From: Zygnema cylindricum
Taxonomy: Eukaryota; Streptophyta; Zygnematophyceae; Zygnematales; Zygnemataceae
NCBI GenBank assembly: GCA_037447655.1
Contig: JBBHKE010000367.1
Span: 62,001-126,000, forward strand
Length of the DNA stretch: 64,000 nt
Direction of reading: 5' to 3'
Part shown: piece after piece, positions 47,737-59,255 of the stretch
Layout: every line of letters begins with the position of its first letter
Position numbering within the stretch: position 1 is the stretch's first letter
The notes under the pieces: model-generated
What the model was told of the DNA's origin: nothing
The model's database searches: none
The model's input: the letters and a program-made list of their open reading frames with translations, nothing else
Made by a program: the position numbers and the translations under genes

Positions 47737-48150
47737 TAGAGTAATGCATAAATTAGAGTTATGCATAAATTAGAGTTATGCGTAAATTAGAGTTATGCAT
47801 AAACTAGAGTTATGCATAAACTAAAGTTACGCATAAACTAAAGTTAAGCATAAACTAAAGTTAAGCATAAACTAGAGTTATGCATAAATTAGAGTTATGC
47901 ATAAATTAGATTTACGCATAAATTATATTTACGCATAAACAAGAGTTATGCATAAATTAGAGCTATGCATAAGCTAGAGTTATGCATAAACTAGAGTTAC
48001 GCATAAATTAGGTTTATGCATAAATTAGATTTACGCATAAATAAGAGTTATGCATAAATTAGAGTTTTGCATAAACTAGAGTTATGCGTGAATTTGAGTT
48101 ATGCATGAATTATAGTTATGCATGAATTAGAGTTATGCATGAATTAGAGT
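47737..48150 (+). repeat. 17-bp minisatellite, about 24 copies
   Basis: Unit ATGCATAAATTAGAGTT with variants ACTAAAG, TACGC and GAATTAG. Each junction carries the palindrome TTATGCATAA. A second shorter block (48256-48392) follows after about 100 bp. Confidence 0.9.
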
Positions 48151-48154
48151 TTAT

Positions 48155-48500
48155 TTTTTCTTGGCGAAAGGAATTGAACCCAAATTAGAGTTAAACAACT
48201 CTTAACTGTTTATCTACCATAGTCGTCGTTTAACGTTAACGGTTATTCACGGTAGATTTACGCATAAACAAGAGTTATGCATAAATAAGAGTTTTGCATA
48301 AACTAGAGTTATGCATGAATTAGAGTTATCCATGAATTAGAGTTATGCATGAATTAGAGTTATGCATGAATTAGAGTTATGCATGAATTAGAGTTTAATT
48401 TTTCTTGGCAAAAGGAATTGAACCCAAATGATAGTTAAATAACTCTTAACTGTTTATCTGCAAACGTCGTCGTTTAACGTTAACGGTTATTCACGGTATA
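48155..48500. repeat. Duplicated unit with tRNA-like box B and second 17-bp block
   Basis: A ~100-bp sequence (TTTTTCTTGGCGAAAGGAAT to AACGGTTATTCACGGTA) occurs at 48155-48256 and 48398-48500, with a 17-bp minisatellite block between. On the minus strand it holds GGGTTCAATTCC, a perfect box B, preceded by a box A-like TGGTAGATAAACAG. This suggests a tRNA-derived element carrying its own tail array. Confidence 0.5.
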
Positions 48501-48515
48501 AGATGTCTAATTAGC

Positions 48516-48584
48516 GATCACGAAGATCGATCCTAGAAAATCTGGTTTCGTAGGCAAGCGCCTTATCCATTGGTCCACACGACC
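48516..48584 (-). pseudogene. tRNA-Arg(ACG) pseudogene
   Basis: Matches the two intact tRNA-Arg genes, but the anticodon stem is broken (CTTGC against ACCAG), the T-arm is disrupted (CTAGGATCGATCTTCG) and it is 3 nt short. Confidence 0.75.
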
Positions 48585-48780
48585 TGATTATATAAAATAC
48601 TCAACTGTTTATATATTATTTGCCGTTGAAACTCAAACCACTAAACTCATTTTTGAATTAAATGTCAAAACAAACCCACTATAAAGAGGAAACACTATTT
48701 GAATCGAATGTCGAAACTCTGCCGTACAATTATTTTGGCATTTTCCTCTTTTGAGCATTGAAACTCAAACCACTAAACTA

Positions 48781-48967
48781 GGGGTACGTCCCCATGTATT
48801 AAAGTATCGTCAACCGTCACAAAGTTGTACCTACGTCTACAACCGTCACATTTCAAAGTTCCGATTCCATTTTCGCTCATAGGGGCGCTTTTCAAAGTAG
48901 TACGGAACACTTCACTTCAGTCCAAAATACTTTTTCAAAGTATCACTTACATGATGGGGACGTACCC
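48781..48967. mobile_element. 187-bp miniature element (GGGTACGTCCCC ends)
   Basis: GGGGTACGTCCCCATGTA at the left and ATGATGGGGACGTACCC at the right, flanked by CTA and TAA. The termini resemble GGGTATGTCCCCATG of the larger elements at 26628, so it is probably a deletion derivative of the same superfamily. Confidence 0.75.
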
Positions 48968-49055
48968 TAACATTTGAATCATGTTGAATCAAATGTCAAC
49001 ATAAACTCCTTTTTAAAGAAAACAGTGAAGTTAGTCGGACGTCAAAAGTATCAAC

Positions 49056-49127
49056 GATCATGCTGGGGATCGAACCCAGAATCTCTGGTTTCGTAGACCA
49101 GCGCCTTATCCATTGGGCCACACGACC
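49056..49127 (-). tRNA. tRNA-Arg (anticodon ACG), second copy
   Basis: Identical to the 46337-46408 gene except for one anticodon-loop base (CTACGAA instead of CTACGAC). Full cloverleaf, 72 nt, followed on the minus strand by a TTTT run within 20 nt. Confidence 0.9.
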
Positions 49128-49567
49128 TGTTGTTTCCGATTTCATTTTTTTCGTATAAAATATTTTTGGAGCAATTCAACTACAAAACCTCAATGTAAAT
49201 CGCTATTAGTGTAAGGAAAATTATGAGTGGGGGGGCAAAAAGTCACGCTATTTTGGGTTCCTCGACTGAAAGCCAACAAAACAGTACAGTACTACACTAA
49301 ACACGACATTCCCAAAATGCAGCCGCAGTTATATCTCTCTTCGAAAAGTGGCCGTTTGAGCATGAAAGAACTGGCTCGCGCGATTTCTCCTTCATTGCTG
49401 TGAGTAAAATATTTTTTCCTGTGTCGACGCTGTTATCTGACACTTGTCCTTTTTTACAAAATAATGAGCAGTCAACGTACGAAATGGCATATTTTGTACA
49501 TTACACTATTTAATTGTCTAGCTGATGTAAAATAGATTGTACCTGTATTATGGCAAAGGGAAAAATT

Positions 49568-50389
49568 TAGTGTTGTGTATCGGTAAAAAACTTATCGCGA
49601 TAACACCGATACCGATAGTTATCGTTATCGAACGGTCAGCGGTCCCGATATATTTGTACTTTCTGTACTTTCTGTCCGGAATGCTTTCTGTCCGGTAAAC
49701 TGAACGGAAATTTACCTAAAATGTACGGCATTTTACGGGAAATGTACGGAATTTGACGAAAAAATACGTTGCACTTTGTAGTACTTTTTGGGCGGTTAAC
49801 TGTACATAAATTTGACGGGAATGTACGGAATTGTACCGATAAACTGATTACCATGAAACGGTAAAAAGACGGCGGACTCAAAGTACAACGGATGCAGAAT
49901 AACATTATGCGCGCGGCTAGAATCGAACGGACGACATTCAATGATAAAATAAGAGCGGACGGTCAGCGTGAGCGCCGACATCTCAGAATGGCTTTTTTGG
50001 CGGCTTTGGCCAAAAAAGTCGATGGATTGACACGTGGCAGGTTTTTAGTGGATCTCAAAAAAGAAAGGGACAAAGCCACGGCGTCGGATGTGGAAGGTAC
50101 ATCGCTTTAACTGGATCCGTACTATAGCCGTACATATATTAAGCCGGCTACTGTCGGGGGAATAAGACGTACATATGAGTGTACATGCCGTACATTTATC
50201 TGTACGGTTCGTACAGTTATCGCCGATAGTTATCGTTATCGGCATTATCGCCGATAAGTAGCCGATATTATCGGCTACTTATCGGCGATAAGACCGATAG
50301 CGATATATTGTACCAATATATCGATTATCGGGTCCCCGAAAAATGGCCCATATCGGTTATCGGAAAATCCTTACCGATACACAACACTA
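49568..50389. mobile_element. hAT-like non-autonomous element, 822 bp
   Basis: Perfect terminal inverted repeat TAGTGTTGTGTATCGGTAA at both ends, flanked by GAAAAATT and GAAAATTT (7 of 8 match, an hAT-type 8-bp duplication). The interior is dense in TTATCG/CGATAA. A 72-residue basic frame at 49892-50110 has no recognised domain. Confidence 0.75.
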
Positions 50390-51356
50390 GAAAATTTGCA
50401 TCATCAAATTATGTTTTTAGGTTCAAGGGTTGTAAAACATATATAGCGATTGACGGTGTACAGAGACATGTTCCGGAATCCATGCTGTACTTTACAAAGT
50501 CGTTTGTCGTATTTTAGCTAATTGTTTCTAAAAACATTCCCCTCCGTCGATTTATGCTCCCCCTAAAACTAATCACTCGAAGTAAAAGTAACAGCGAAAA
50601 GGCTCCCATACGTGTACGGAAATATGGGCCGTACGCCTGCGAGGGGAACCGAACTATTTCTCGCACTAAAAGCCTGGCGAACCCGGATTTCGCTCCAGTA
50701 ATCAATTTCAACTGAATTGTAAATGAGCGCCGTAGGATTCATGGAATCCAACGGTATTTATAGGATTCGAACCAGCTTCAACCACATTTAATGGAACTCG
50801 TGTGAATTCCTTTGTCGCTTTTGTCCGTACACTTTTGCAAGTGCATGTTGAAGTTATTTACATGCTAAGTTTGATGATTTCCAATTATATTTTGAATATT
50901 TGTCATGCAAAATGAACATTCTTCCGTGTTTTCTTTATAAAATTGAGCTTTATCGTATACAAATGTTGCGCACGTGGGAAAAAAAAAAAAAAAACTTTCT
51001 CCATCCGGGAGGCTTCACGGGATCGCTGGATTAGCCTTATTAGTGTTATTAGTGACCTTATTGAGGTGAAGTTCAAAATTCTACGGTCATTCAACGGCTC
51101 ACGATCGTACACCAAAAAAATACGACGGTCAACAATCGCTGTCACCAAAGACGACAAACAAAACTCAAAACATTCAACGGCTCAAGATCTCAAACAAAAA
51201 GATCAACGATCAATTCTCGATTACACCAGAGACGAAGGCGACTACAATGCTTTCCCCTTTTAGAAAAAGGGCAAAGCAAAAAGGGAGACCCAAATCGAAC
51301 CCCACGAATCTTCGTTATCGACCCAAACTTTAAGGAGCTACAGTACCGTAGTACGC
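50390..51356. other. Intergenic, no gene recognised
   Basis: A right TACACCG-family end (TATATAGCGATTGACGGTGTA) lies at about 50440-50461. A direct repeat TTCAACGGCTCA(C/A)GATC occurs at 51089 and 51176. A tRNA-like box B (GGGGTTCGATTTGGG, minus) is at about 51285-51300. No gene. Confidence 0.4.
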
Positions 51357-51573
51357 TACACCGCCAATCGCTATTAGCTTGTGTACGCTAATCCCGTCCC
51401 GCTTTTTTGTTTTTTATTTTCAAATAGAATTATCCACACTATTTAAATAACCCTAATTCCTAATTAGAGTAATCGATTTCTTCGAAAATTTCCAAATTCC
51501 CAATTAGCGTAAACCACGCTAATTATTCGTTTACGCTAAAGAAACTTCTACGCTAATAGCGATTGGCGGTGTA
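51357..51573. mobile_element. 217-bp TACACCG-family element plus a solo inverted terminus pair
   Basis: Termini TACACCGCCAATCGCTATTA and its complement. Immediately after it (51572-51624) two further termini face each other with almost no interior (TACACCATGTATCGCTATTT ... CTAATAGCGATTCACGGTAT), a minimal deletion derivative. Confidence 0.75.
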
Positions 51574-51629
51574 CACCATGTATCGCTATTTGTGATAAAC
51601 ACTAATAGCGATTCACGGTATACTGTACT

Positions 51630-52600
51630 TGAAGACAATTTTTGAAAAAAGTCTTCCGAACCGTACAGTTGTAAGGCAAATTGGTACATCGCCTGTTTCC
51701 TTGACGACTGTACAAGCTCTTTGTCTGCGCGAAAAAGTACATAAAAGTACACTGCATAACAATAGTATCAACCTAAGGACGGTAGGAAGAGAGAGAGAGG
51801 GCATAGCGAGGGCAAGGGTGGGGAGAGAGGAAGATGTGAAAGGAGGGATGGGCATGGCAGGATGAGAGATGGAGACTCCAGCAGGAAGATTCGACGTGAC
51901 TCCTCACAAAAGAAACCTCTTTTCGGTGAGTTAAAACCCTAAACCTTTCCTCCAACTTGTCACGAAAGTAACAAATAAACCGATAAACATTTTAGACTAA
52001 ACGAAAAATAAGTACAATAAAGAAAAATAGTTCTTGCGTTTCCTCCGAAAACAAGACAAAACTCTTTCAAAGTGGAACCTCATTTAGTGTTTTAACAGTT
52101 CGTTAATTAGTTCCGTGACTTATGACGCTTGATGAGAATTTCCACTAAACTGTAGTCTGGCGCCAATAAGTGAACTTAGGCGAAAAAAATCGGCAGGAGG
52201 ACCTAAAAGCGTAACAGTCTTATGGCCATTTAGATCGGCGATTTAAAGAGAATATCGGGAGTTTAAGACGATGAAATGAAATAAAGTCAAAGGACGATCA
52301 CTAATAATGTTTAGACACCTATAGACACAAACAGAGAAGTTGGTGTAATTTTATTTTTTAGCAAATGCCACCACCTTAATGTATGGCTTGTACTTATTTT
52401 GACGTCGTCCTTTAAATTAAAATTCGAACATGTTAATTTACAAACTGAAAGTTCAAGCTAAACGAAGTACATACTTCGTACACTTTTCTTCATGGTTTAA
52501 CGCTGACATCGAAAGGCTAGTGGAAAGAAGCTTTACCCTATACTGGTACTAACTCCTTATGGGGCTCTCAACCCTATTCTTTACGTCTGGGTTGCTATGG
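51630..52600. other. Intergenic, no gene recognised
   Basis: GA-rich run at 51786-51860 and AT-rich remainder. No supported exon. Confidence 0.4.
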
Positions 52601-54130
52601 ATATGTTGCAATAGATAATAGAGATTATCTAGTCACCTTTTGTGTTGTAAGCAGTTTCAGCCTAGGTAAATGGAAAATACTAGGGAAATACTTGCTTCCC
52701 GTTACACTAAACCTCGAACACGCTGAAATAAAATTCAGCGCTAGTTCAAGAACATATAACATGCTTAGAACATCACTCTCAATGTTTTCCTTTTGTTGTT
52801 ACCCACAACAGAGCACGTCCCATCTTTCTTTGCTAGTACCATCATGCCATTACCACAAAAAAAACCGTCGGGGTTTTCACAACGGAGCAGTCCCCTAGTA
52901 CCATCATCACAAGAAATCGTTCTAGACAATTTTCCATAACCCATAATAAAAATCCTCCTTCCAACCCATGTGACTTGTTGTTTTGGAGTCAATGATCCAA
53001 CCATCATTGTGTCGTATACCTCTAGTTATCAAGGCCAGTCCCTCAAATTCCTCTGGTTGCAGGTTCAGGGTAACCAGGGTTTGTCTTTAAAGTCATCTAC
53101 ATGTAAGGGAAGTGGTCACGTCACCCATCTCTTGCTGTCGGAGGCATAACTGCGACAGTCGCGTTAATAGCGCGTTTATAGTGGCAGCTTTTCCCATTGG
53201 TGATTGGATGGACACATTCCCCTTTTTATTGGATACCGCCCTTTAACAACTTTGAATGTTGTCGGTCAAGCATGACAGATTTATCAGCCAATGATTCACT
53301 TTCTCTCCTTCTTGGTCCGATTTCTTGAGAAGTGATTGACCAACACCGAAGTAGGAACTTTGCCTCCTTTCGTCATCAGCCGATTCGTATTTTCTATACT
53401 GATCCAGAAATTTCAAACACTAAGAAATCATAAGCATTGTCGTAAGTCTACTGGGACGACTTCATTGTGTTCAAATAGTGAAAAAAATTGTTCAAGTTTC
53501 AATTAGTGCATTTTTTGCGCATCTTTTCTTAGATGACCAAGATTCTCCAACCTTGACAGTTTGAAACTTAAATTTGGCGCGTGATTGATTATATTATAGG
53601 TACCATTGTATCGAAAACTTGAGATTTCTTGCATCATCAGTAAATGTTGGGCTTTCTCACTCCTATCTACATGGCATCTTTAGATACGTTCCCATGCGAA
53701 CCAACTGTTTGAGCGACTGATGGGCGCTAATTGGACATGGTCATCTCAAAAGCTTACGGATCCTTCCCCGTCCATTTTTTTTGCTACATCGGCTATTCAA
53801 CGACTATCTCATCATCTGTATCACGGTAGATATCTAGTCAATGATCTCACTCCTCCAACATATCAATGAACTTGTGGAATAAACGATGTATAATATATCA
53901 ATGAAATTCTTCCTGGTCAAATGTGATTGCACGATCAATCCCCACCCAAAAAAAATACTTCCATCAAATATAATGCTCTTCAAGTGCGAGCCCATAACAT
54001 TTAAACTTTCAGGGACCATTATCTCTAAACGTTTTAAGGGAGGGCATCAAAGCAAAACACACACAATTTTTTGGATTAGGTTAAAAATCAGTGATTTGAA
54101 TAGCGAGAAGGGATGCTTTACGATGGGTTA
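52600..54130 (-). mobile_element. Ty1/copia remnant at the inner end of the right arm
   Basis: Minus strand: a gag-like start near 54050-53880 (LNVMGSHLK, then FDGSIFFGWG and HLTRKNFIDIL) aligns with the left-arm remnant at 12.93-13.05 kb. Further on, 53015-52960 reads DGWIIDSKTTSHM, the retropepsin region with DSG changed to DSK. 52765-52690 reads MLYVLELALNFISACS, the GAG-pre-integrase VLYVP.L..NLISV motif. Frameshifted and dead. Confidence 0.65.
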
Positions 54131-54887
54131 TCAGTTTTCGGATTAGGTTAAATATCTAAGATTTGAACAGTGCATATCAAGCGCATCGCGATTGTACGAA
54201 TGGTACTAGCATATAAAAATTATACGACACTCGTGGTTTTTATTTTTTAAGAAAGGAGGGCATTAAAGCAACAAAAATATACAACAAAGTGTCAAGCAGA
54301 AGTTCCAACCAGATTGTATAAATAATCACTCGTACAAATAAATACCACTGGCTATTGTGACGAAGTCATTTAAGGATCTTCTTGACGCATCCGACTCTTC
54401 GGTCACTTATACGACAGACAAATACTAGCTTCCAACTCTCTGTCGCCTTTTCCCACCCTAACTCCCTACTGTACACACACCCACTAAAACACTCGACAAA
54501 CCCCAACTCCCACAACACAACTGTACCACCTAACGTACCGGTACACCTAACGTACCGGTACAGAGCGAACAATCCCACATCTCCGCCTATCCCGACAAAC
54601 CCTATTTTTCATACAACGGTACCAGACCTGTCCCTCGATCTATCACTGTATACTGACGATACAGTATCGGACCGATTCCCTCCTTACCCCATCATACCTG
54701 CATTGAATTCCCTCACTATCTGTTTAATTATACTCCTCAATACTTCTCTTGCAAATTTAATGTTTTGGTTTTATATCTTTTTTCTTCACCTCTAACTGAA
54801 AACATTATTTAGTGTGGAGAGGCTAAACCTAAAGTACCACCCGCTGTTGGAATCTGGTCAATATTAAGCGATGGTCAACCTTGAATT

Positions 54888-55300
54888 TTAAGGAGGGGGA
54901 CGAGAGGGGGGTGGGGGAGAAGGAGAGAGAGGGAGAGTGGTAGGGGAAGAGGGAGAAGGAAGAGGAGAGGGAGGCGATGGTGGTCGTTTTGGTGGAGTTG
55001 GAGGTGGAGAGCGAGGTATTTGAGGAGGGGGCTTTGAAGGCTGAGAAGGGGGCAACTGCTTTGGTGGCGGTGGCAACTTTTGCACTAGTGGGGGAGAGGT
55101 TGATGGAAAAGGAGAGGGAGGGCGGGGGTGAGGGGGACGAGAAGAGGGAGGAGGGGGAGAAGACGGGGGAGAGGGAGGTTGAGGGGAAGAGGGAGGTGGA
55201 GGGGGAAAAGGAGGAGGTGGAGAAGAAGGTACTTGAGGAGCTAAATAGTTTGGAGGTTGAGAAGGGGGCAATTTTGTTGGTGGTGGTGGTGACTTTTGCA
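54888..55300 (-). other. Pro/Ser-rich terminal exon of the right copy (candidate alternative C-terminus)
   Basis: An acceptor (TTTGTAG then TGCAAAAG) opens a phase-1 frame of 136 residues ending in TAA, almost entirely Pro, Ser and basic residues (QKSPPPPTK near the start, SPPPPSRPPP at the end). The same acceptor and first residues (TGCAAAAGTC) begin the left linker-PAN exon, so the two exons look related by duplication. It becomes in-frame if the F5/8C exon is spliced from the alternative phase-1 donor AAAG/GTATGG at 55974/55975 instead of reading to its own stop. Whether it is used needs transcripts. Confidence 0.4.
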
Positions 55301-58300
55301 CTACAAAAAAAATAGGGGACAAAAAAAGAAGGGAGAATCAAACATTTAGTGTGATGAACGTGAGGAAAAGATAAATGACAAGAATTTATATTTAAAACCT
55401 TACCAGAAAATAGTTTATCCACTTGGTTACTTTGTAGCACTATGACTCCTTTTGAGGCATTTTTCTTTGATGTCCATGTGATGGACAACAAGAATACATC
55501 AGTCCATGATGAATTTCTTAGGACAAGTTTTTCCTTTGGTTGCATATTATCTAGGTTTATAAGTTCAGTAAATCAATTTTAGAGACACTCACAATCAGTT
55601 TCAAAAACCAGTTACCGGTAAAGAGATTAACTACACCGCCTCTGGCTGTTCAAGTTAGTGAATTATCAGTGCTACCACTTTTGTTAGAATTAACAACAGT
55701 AAATTATGTTTCACAATGTGGCTCATTATCGAACACTAAATTGAATTGTTTTATTAACATTAATCTGTGACTTTAAATAATAAAAAATTCTCACGTTAAT
55801 GAGATTGTTTATCTCTAATAGCGATGGGCAGTGTATTGACCAGAAATCACAACTTCACACCGACCAAATCTTTTATATCGTATGGTTTATTCTAATCTCA
55901 AATTCATTCCTTTTACAAAGGAATCACATTCAAACTTTCTTTCAGTCATTAGAAAAGTGCTCTTTGAACCATACCTTTACGAAGCACTCTCACTTCCGTA
56001 AGATGCAAAAAATCATTTGCCGGCAGTCGCACCCAAAGATATCGACCGCTTTTGTTGCATCCCTTTACAAACGGGAAACCATAAGAACCACTTTCAAGAC
56101 TGAATACACGTGTGGGGTCGCATTCCGCATTTCCGTTTGCATTCCAGATCTCAACATTATTTCCTAACCATACTTGAACACCGTTCAGCCTCTTTTGACA
56201 AATTTCACATGGAACTGGTGGCCCACAACAAGCTCGATTATAAAGTTGCACAGTATCTACTAGGATTTCAGTTCCCAAGTCAACCCTCCACCAAGAGTCA
56301 TAGTTGTTTGTGTGGAAAGAGTCTCCCCAAGCGTCGCCGTCGACTGCATATTGAGGTCTGTCTACAATCACATACGGGTACTCAGCAAACTGATATGGGT
56401 GACTCAGAACCGCAGGGCGGTTGAGAGCAACATTGTCTGTAAAAAGAAGAAAGATAAAAAACAAAGGGAAATTCGCGTCTTAGTCAAATGCTAGTTAAGT
56501 ACAGATCAAGAGATGTAAATGTCTTAACAAGTTAGCGGTTTTAAGTTTCACTTATAAAAGGCTATAATCGCAGTTCTACCCTAATCAACGCCAAGAATAA
56601 AGCTGGGTCTAATGCATTTATGAGAAATATGAGATAGATCCTCGGTTGTAGAGTTGTTTCCAAGCTAACTAAGGCCTTGAAGTCAAAACGGTAGCTAATA
56701 CTGATATCAATGCTAGATAATAACATGAGCTCCAATGTGTGAAACCATTCATTAATCATTGCGCTTTAGTGCAAAAGCAAGATTATGAGAGTAAGGAAAA
56801 TGGCTTTAAAATCACAAATCTCTTTTCGAAGAATCTCAAGATGCGGATTCATGGCCAGCATTCACCAAATGGGCCCCAATACAGCTCGCGTGTTCGAGTT
56901 TATTCACAAGCAAAATTCTTAAAAAAACCACAAAGGATGACATACAAGCGGAAAATTCGAGAAAAGTTTATAAAATAGAACGCATCTAAAGTTTGTTTAC
57001 ACGAAGGAAATTCTCAAGTACCTCCAGAAAATCCGGAAAATGCAGAGCCTTGGCCAACATTAGTAACATTCGTGCCGACGGAGGATTTCAACCAGCATTT
57101 TTTGGTTCCGGGAAAGTAAGTAAAAGCAATGCAATTTGTAACGTTGTTACAAAGTTCACAACAGCTTTCTTTAGATATCACAAGGACCCCTTTGTACCCA
57201 TTCATGTCCTGCCCCCATATTGCCCATCCATCTCGGAAGGTACAGACTCCAGGTGGGACGGGAGGGAAAGAGGGACGTGGAGAGGGAGGGGTAGGTGGCG
57301 GAGGTGAGGGGGGCAAAGGCGGTGGTGGCTTTCCCACTACAACAAATGAAAAAGGGTAAAAACAACTGTTTGAGAATCAGTCTTTTGGTGTGATGAAAGT
57401 GAGAAAAGATAAATGACAGGGATGTCTTTTCAAAACTTTACAAAAAAATAGTCCATCCATTCAATGAGTTTGTAGTATTACGACTTGTTTTTGAAGGGAT
57501 GATGGTCACCTAGAACAGAAATCTCTACTCGATTGGAAGCATCAAAATGCACTCACACAACCTGGATATACCGTAAATCGTTTCATAGGTCATCACATAA
57601 AAGTTCCCCACGTGTGCGGTTCAACGCGCGAACCGAAAGACGCACGAAGTAGACTAAACACTTCACCGGATTCTCACAATGCAAATTCTGACAGCTTTGA
57701 GGCCTTCTTTGATGTCCATTGTGGACAACAAGTAAACATCAATTTCTAATAAAATTCTTCAGAAATCGGTTTCCATTAGTTATTTATTTTGCTTTATATG
57801 TCACTTATAACGTCAACAGGTCAATTATAGGGACACTCACAGTCAGTTTCAGTAAAGGTTATCGGTTAAGATATTCAACTACACCACCCCTCGCTGTTAG
57901 AGTCGGTGAATATTTAGCATTATCACTTACCGTTCTTAACGTCTTAGCGCATTTTTAAATGTGTGAAACGTATCAAAGAAAATGCAGTGCTAGAAACGTC
58001 ATGTCCGAACATTTTTTATCATATGGAGAATCGCAGTTGCATATATAATTAGTCATAAAACATCAAACATAAGAATAGGCTAATTTTTGTTTACAACTTG
58101 TTGATAGTTTTTTGAAAAGAACCTTCATCATCCACTACCATCTTGCCAAAGAAGACTTACATTCGCACGTGTATTTGTTGAATTGATTATTGTATCCTTG
58201 TTCGCATGCACATGCCGGCGTTATCCCATCCGTACCAGTAACACAGATACCGCCTCCCCCACAAGCTCCTCGGACTTGGGTCGCATTGCAAAAAGCTACA

Positions 58301-58902
58301 CATTCGCTTACATTGCGTTGAAATTGGGATTCGCACTCGGATGGGAGGCTGGAGCCAAACAGGCAATTCATTGCCACGTTGGCACATCCTGTACGTCCAT
58401 TGGTCGGTCCGGTCAAGTAGTTTATACCCACAAAACTGCACAGGTCACCGGCCATTGGAAACTACAAATTATATATTGATATATCAGAATCCATAAGAAG
58501 ACACCTAAAAAGAAAAAAACGACTTTGAAGGTGTTAGTCCTGATCGAGAAACAACAGGCTTACACTAAATGTTTTGTATTTTTTATATTATTAACACTAA
58601 ATTAGCCGAGTGTTGCACCAGATTTGGAGCATATTCGTTTCATAAATCCTGCACTCTCATTTCTCAGATTTGGTAGACAAGTGACCAATAATGGACGGCT
58701 TTTGACTTGTTCTCTCATGCAATCCACAGCATATTACTTAAAAAAAAATAGCAACCTTCGTGATTTTGCACTCCTATCCACAAAACGGCTCTGGAATTTA
58801 TTCTAAACTGACCACCTTTCAGTGTATCCATAGCAATTCTGTACATTTAGCTAATAGAGGACAGAATCGTTAGAAATGTTAACTGCTCTCTTTCTAAGCA
58901 AC

Positions 58903-59121
58903 TACACCGCTCATCGTTCTTAGTGTTAAAGTTTTTTTGCCACAAAAAAAATATTTTCTTTGTGCACACTTGTCGGATTTTCAATCGGATGGTTCCTATT
59001 GGAAGCCAAGAATCTCACCTTTCTATTGGCGGTCTCCGATTGGCAATCCGACTACTGTGCATGGAGAAAAGATTTTTTTAGCGACGAAAAAACTTTAACT
59101 CTAATAACGATTAGCGGTGTA
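58903..59121. mobile_element. 219-bp TACACCG-family element, right-arm-specific insertion
   Basis: Termini TACACCGCTCATCGTTCTTA and GATTAGCGGTGTA, same internal layout as 16837-17057. The left arm has no element at the matching site (around 6634), so it inserted after the inverted duplication, or was lost cleanly from the left. Confidence 0.85.
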
Positions 59122-59255
59122 GTCACTTGCATTTGTACTTCCAAAATATTCTCATCAGAATCATCTTTCGTAGGGGGGACAAATGGACGAGTTTCATTTC
59201 CCTCTATAACATCCAGTAGCTTCTTAATCGTAAAGCTCTCACGCTCATTTTCCAC
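59122..59255 (-). other. Possible acidic exon between LRR3 and the Cys-rich exon (right copy)
   Basis: After an acceptor-like TTTTAG, the minus strand reads VENERESFTIKKLLDVIEG and continues through an acidic stretch (DDSDENILEVQMQV) before running into a TIR element. The left partner near 6490-6640 has frameshifts and stops. Phase 0 does not fit the phase-2 LRR exons, so this is more likely an old exon or captured fragment than part of the present gene. I do not recognise it. Confidence 0.2.

Noticed and set aside
47737-48392. CRISPR-like array
   Set aside because: 17-bp units are contiguous with no unique spacers, and the sequence is a eukaryotic minisatellite.
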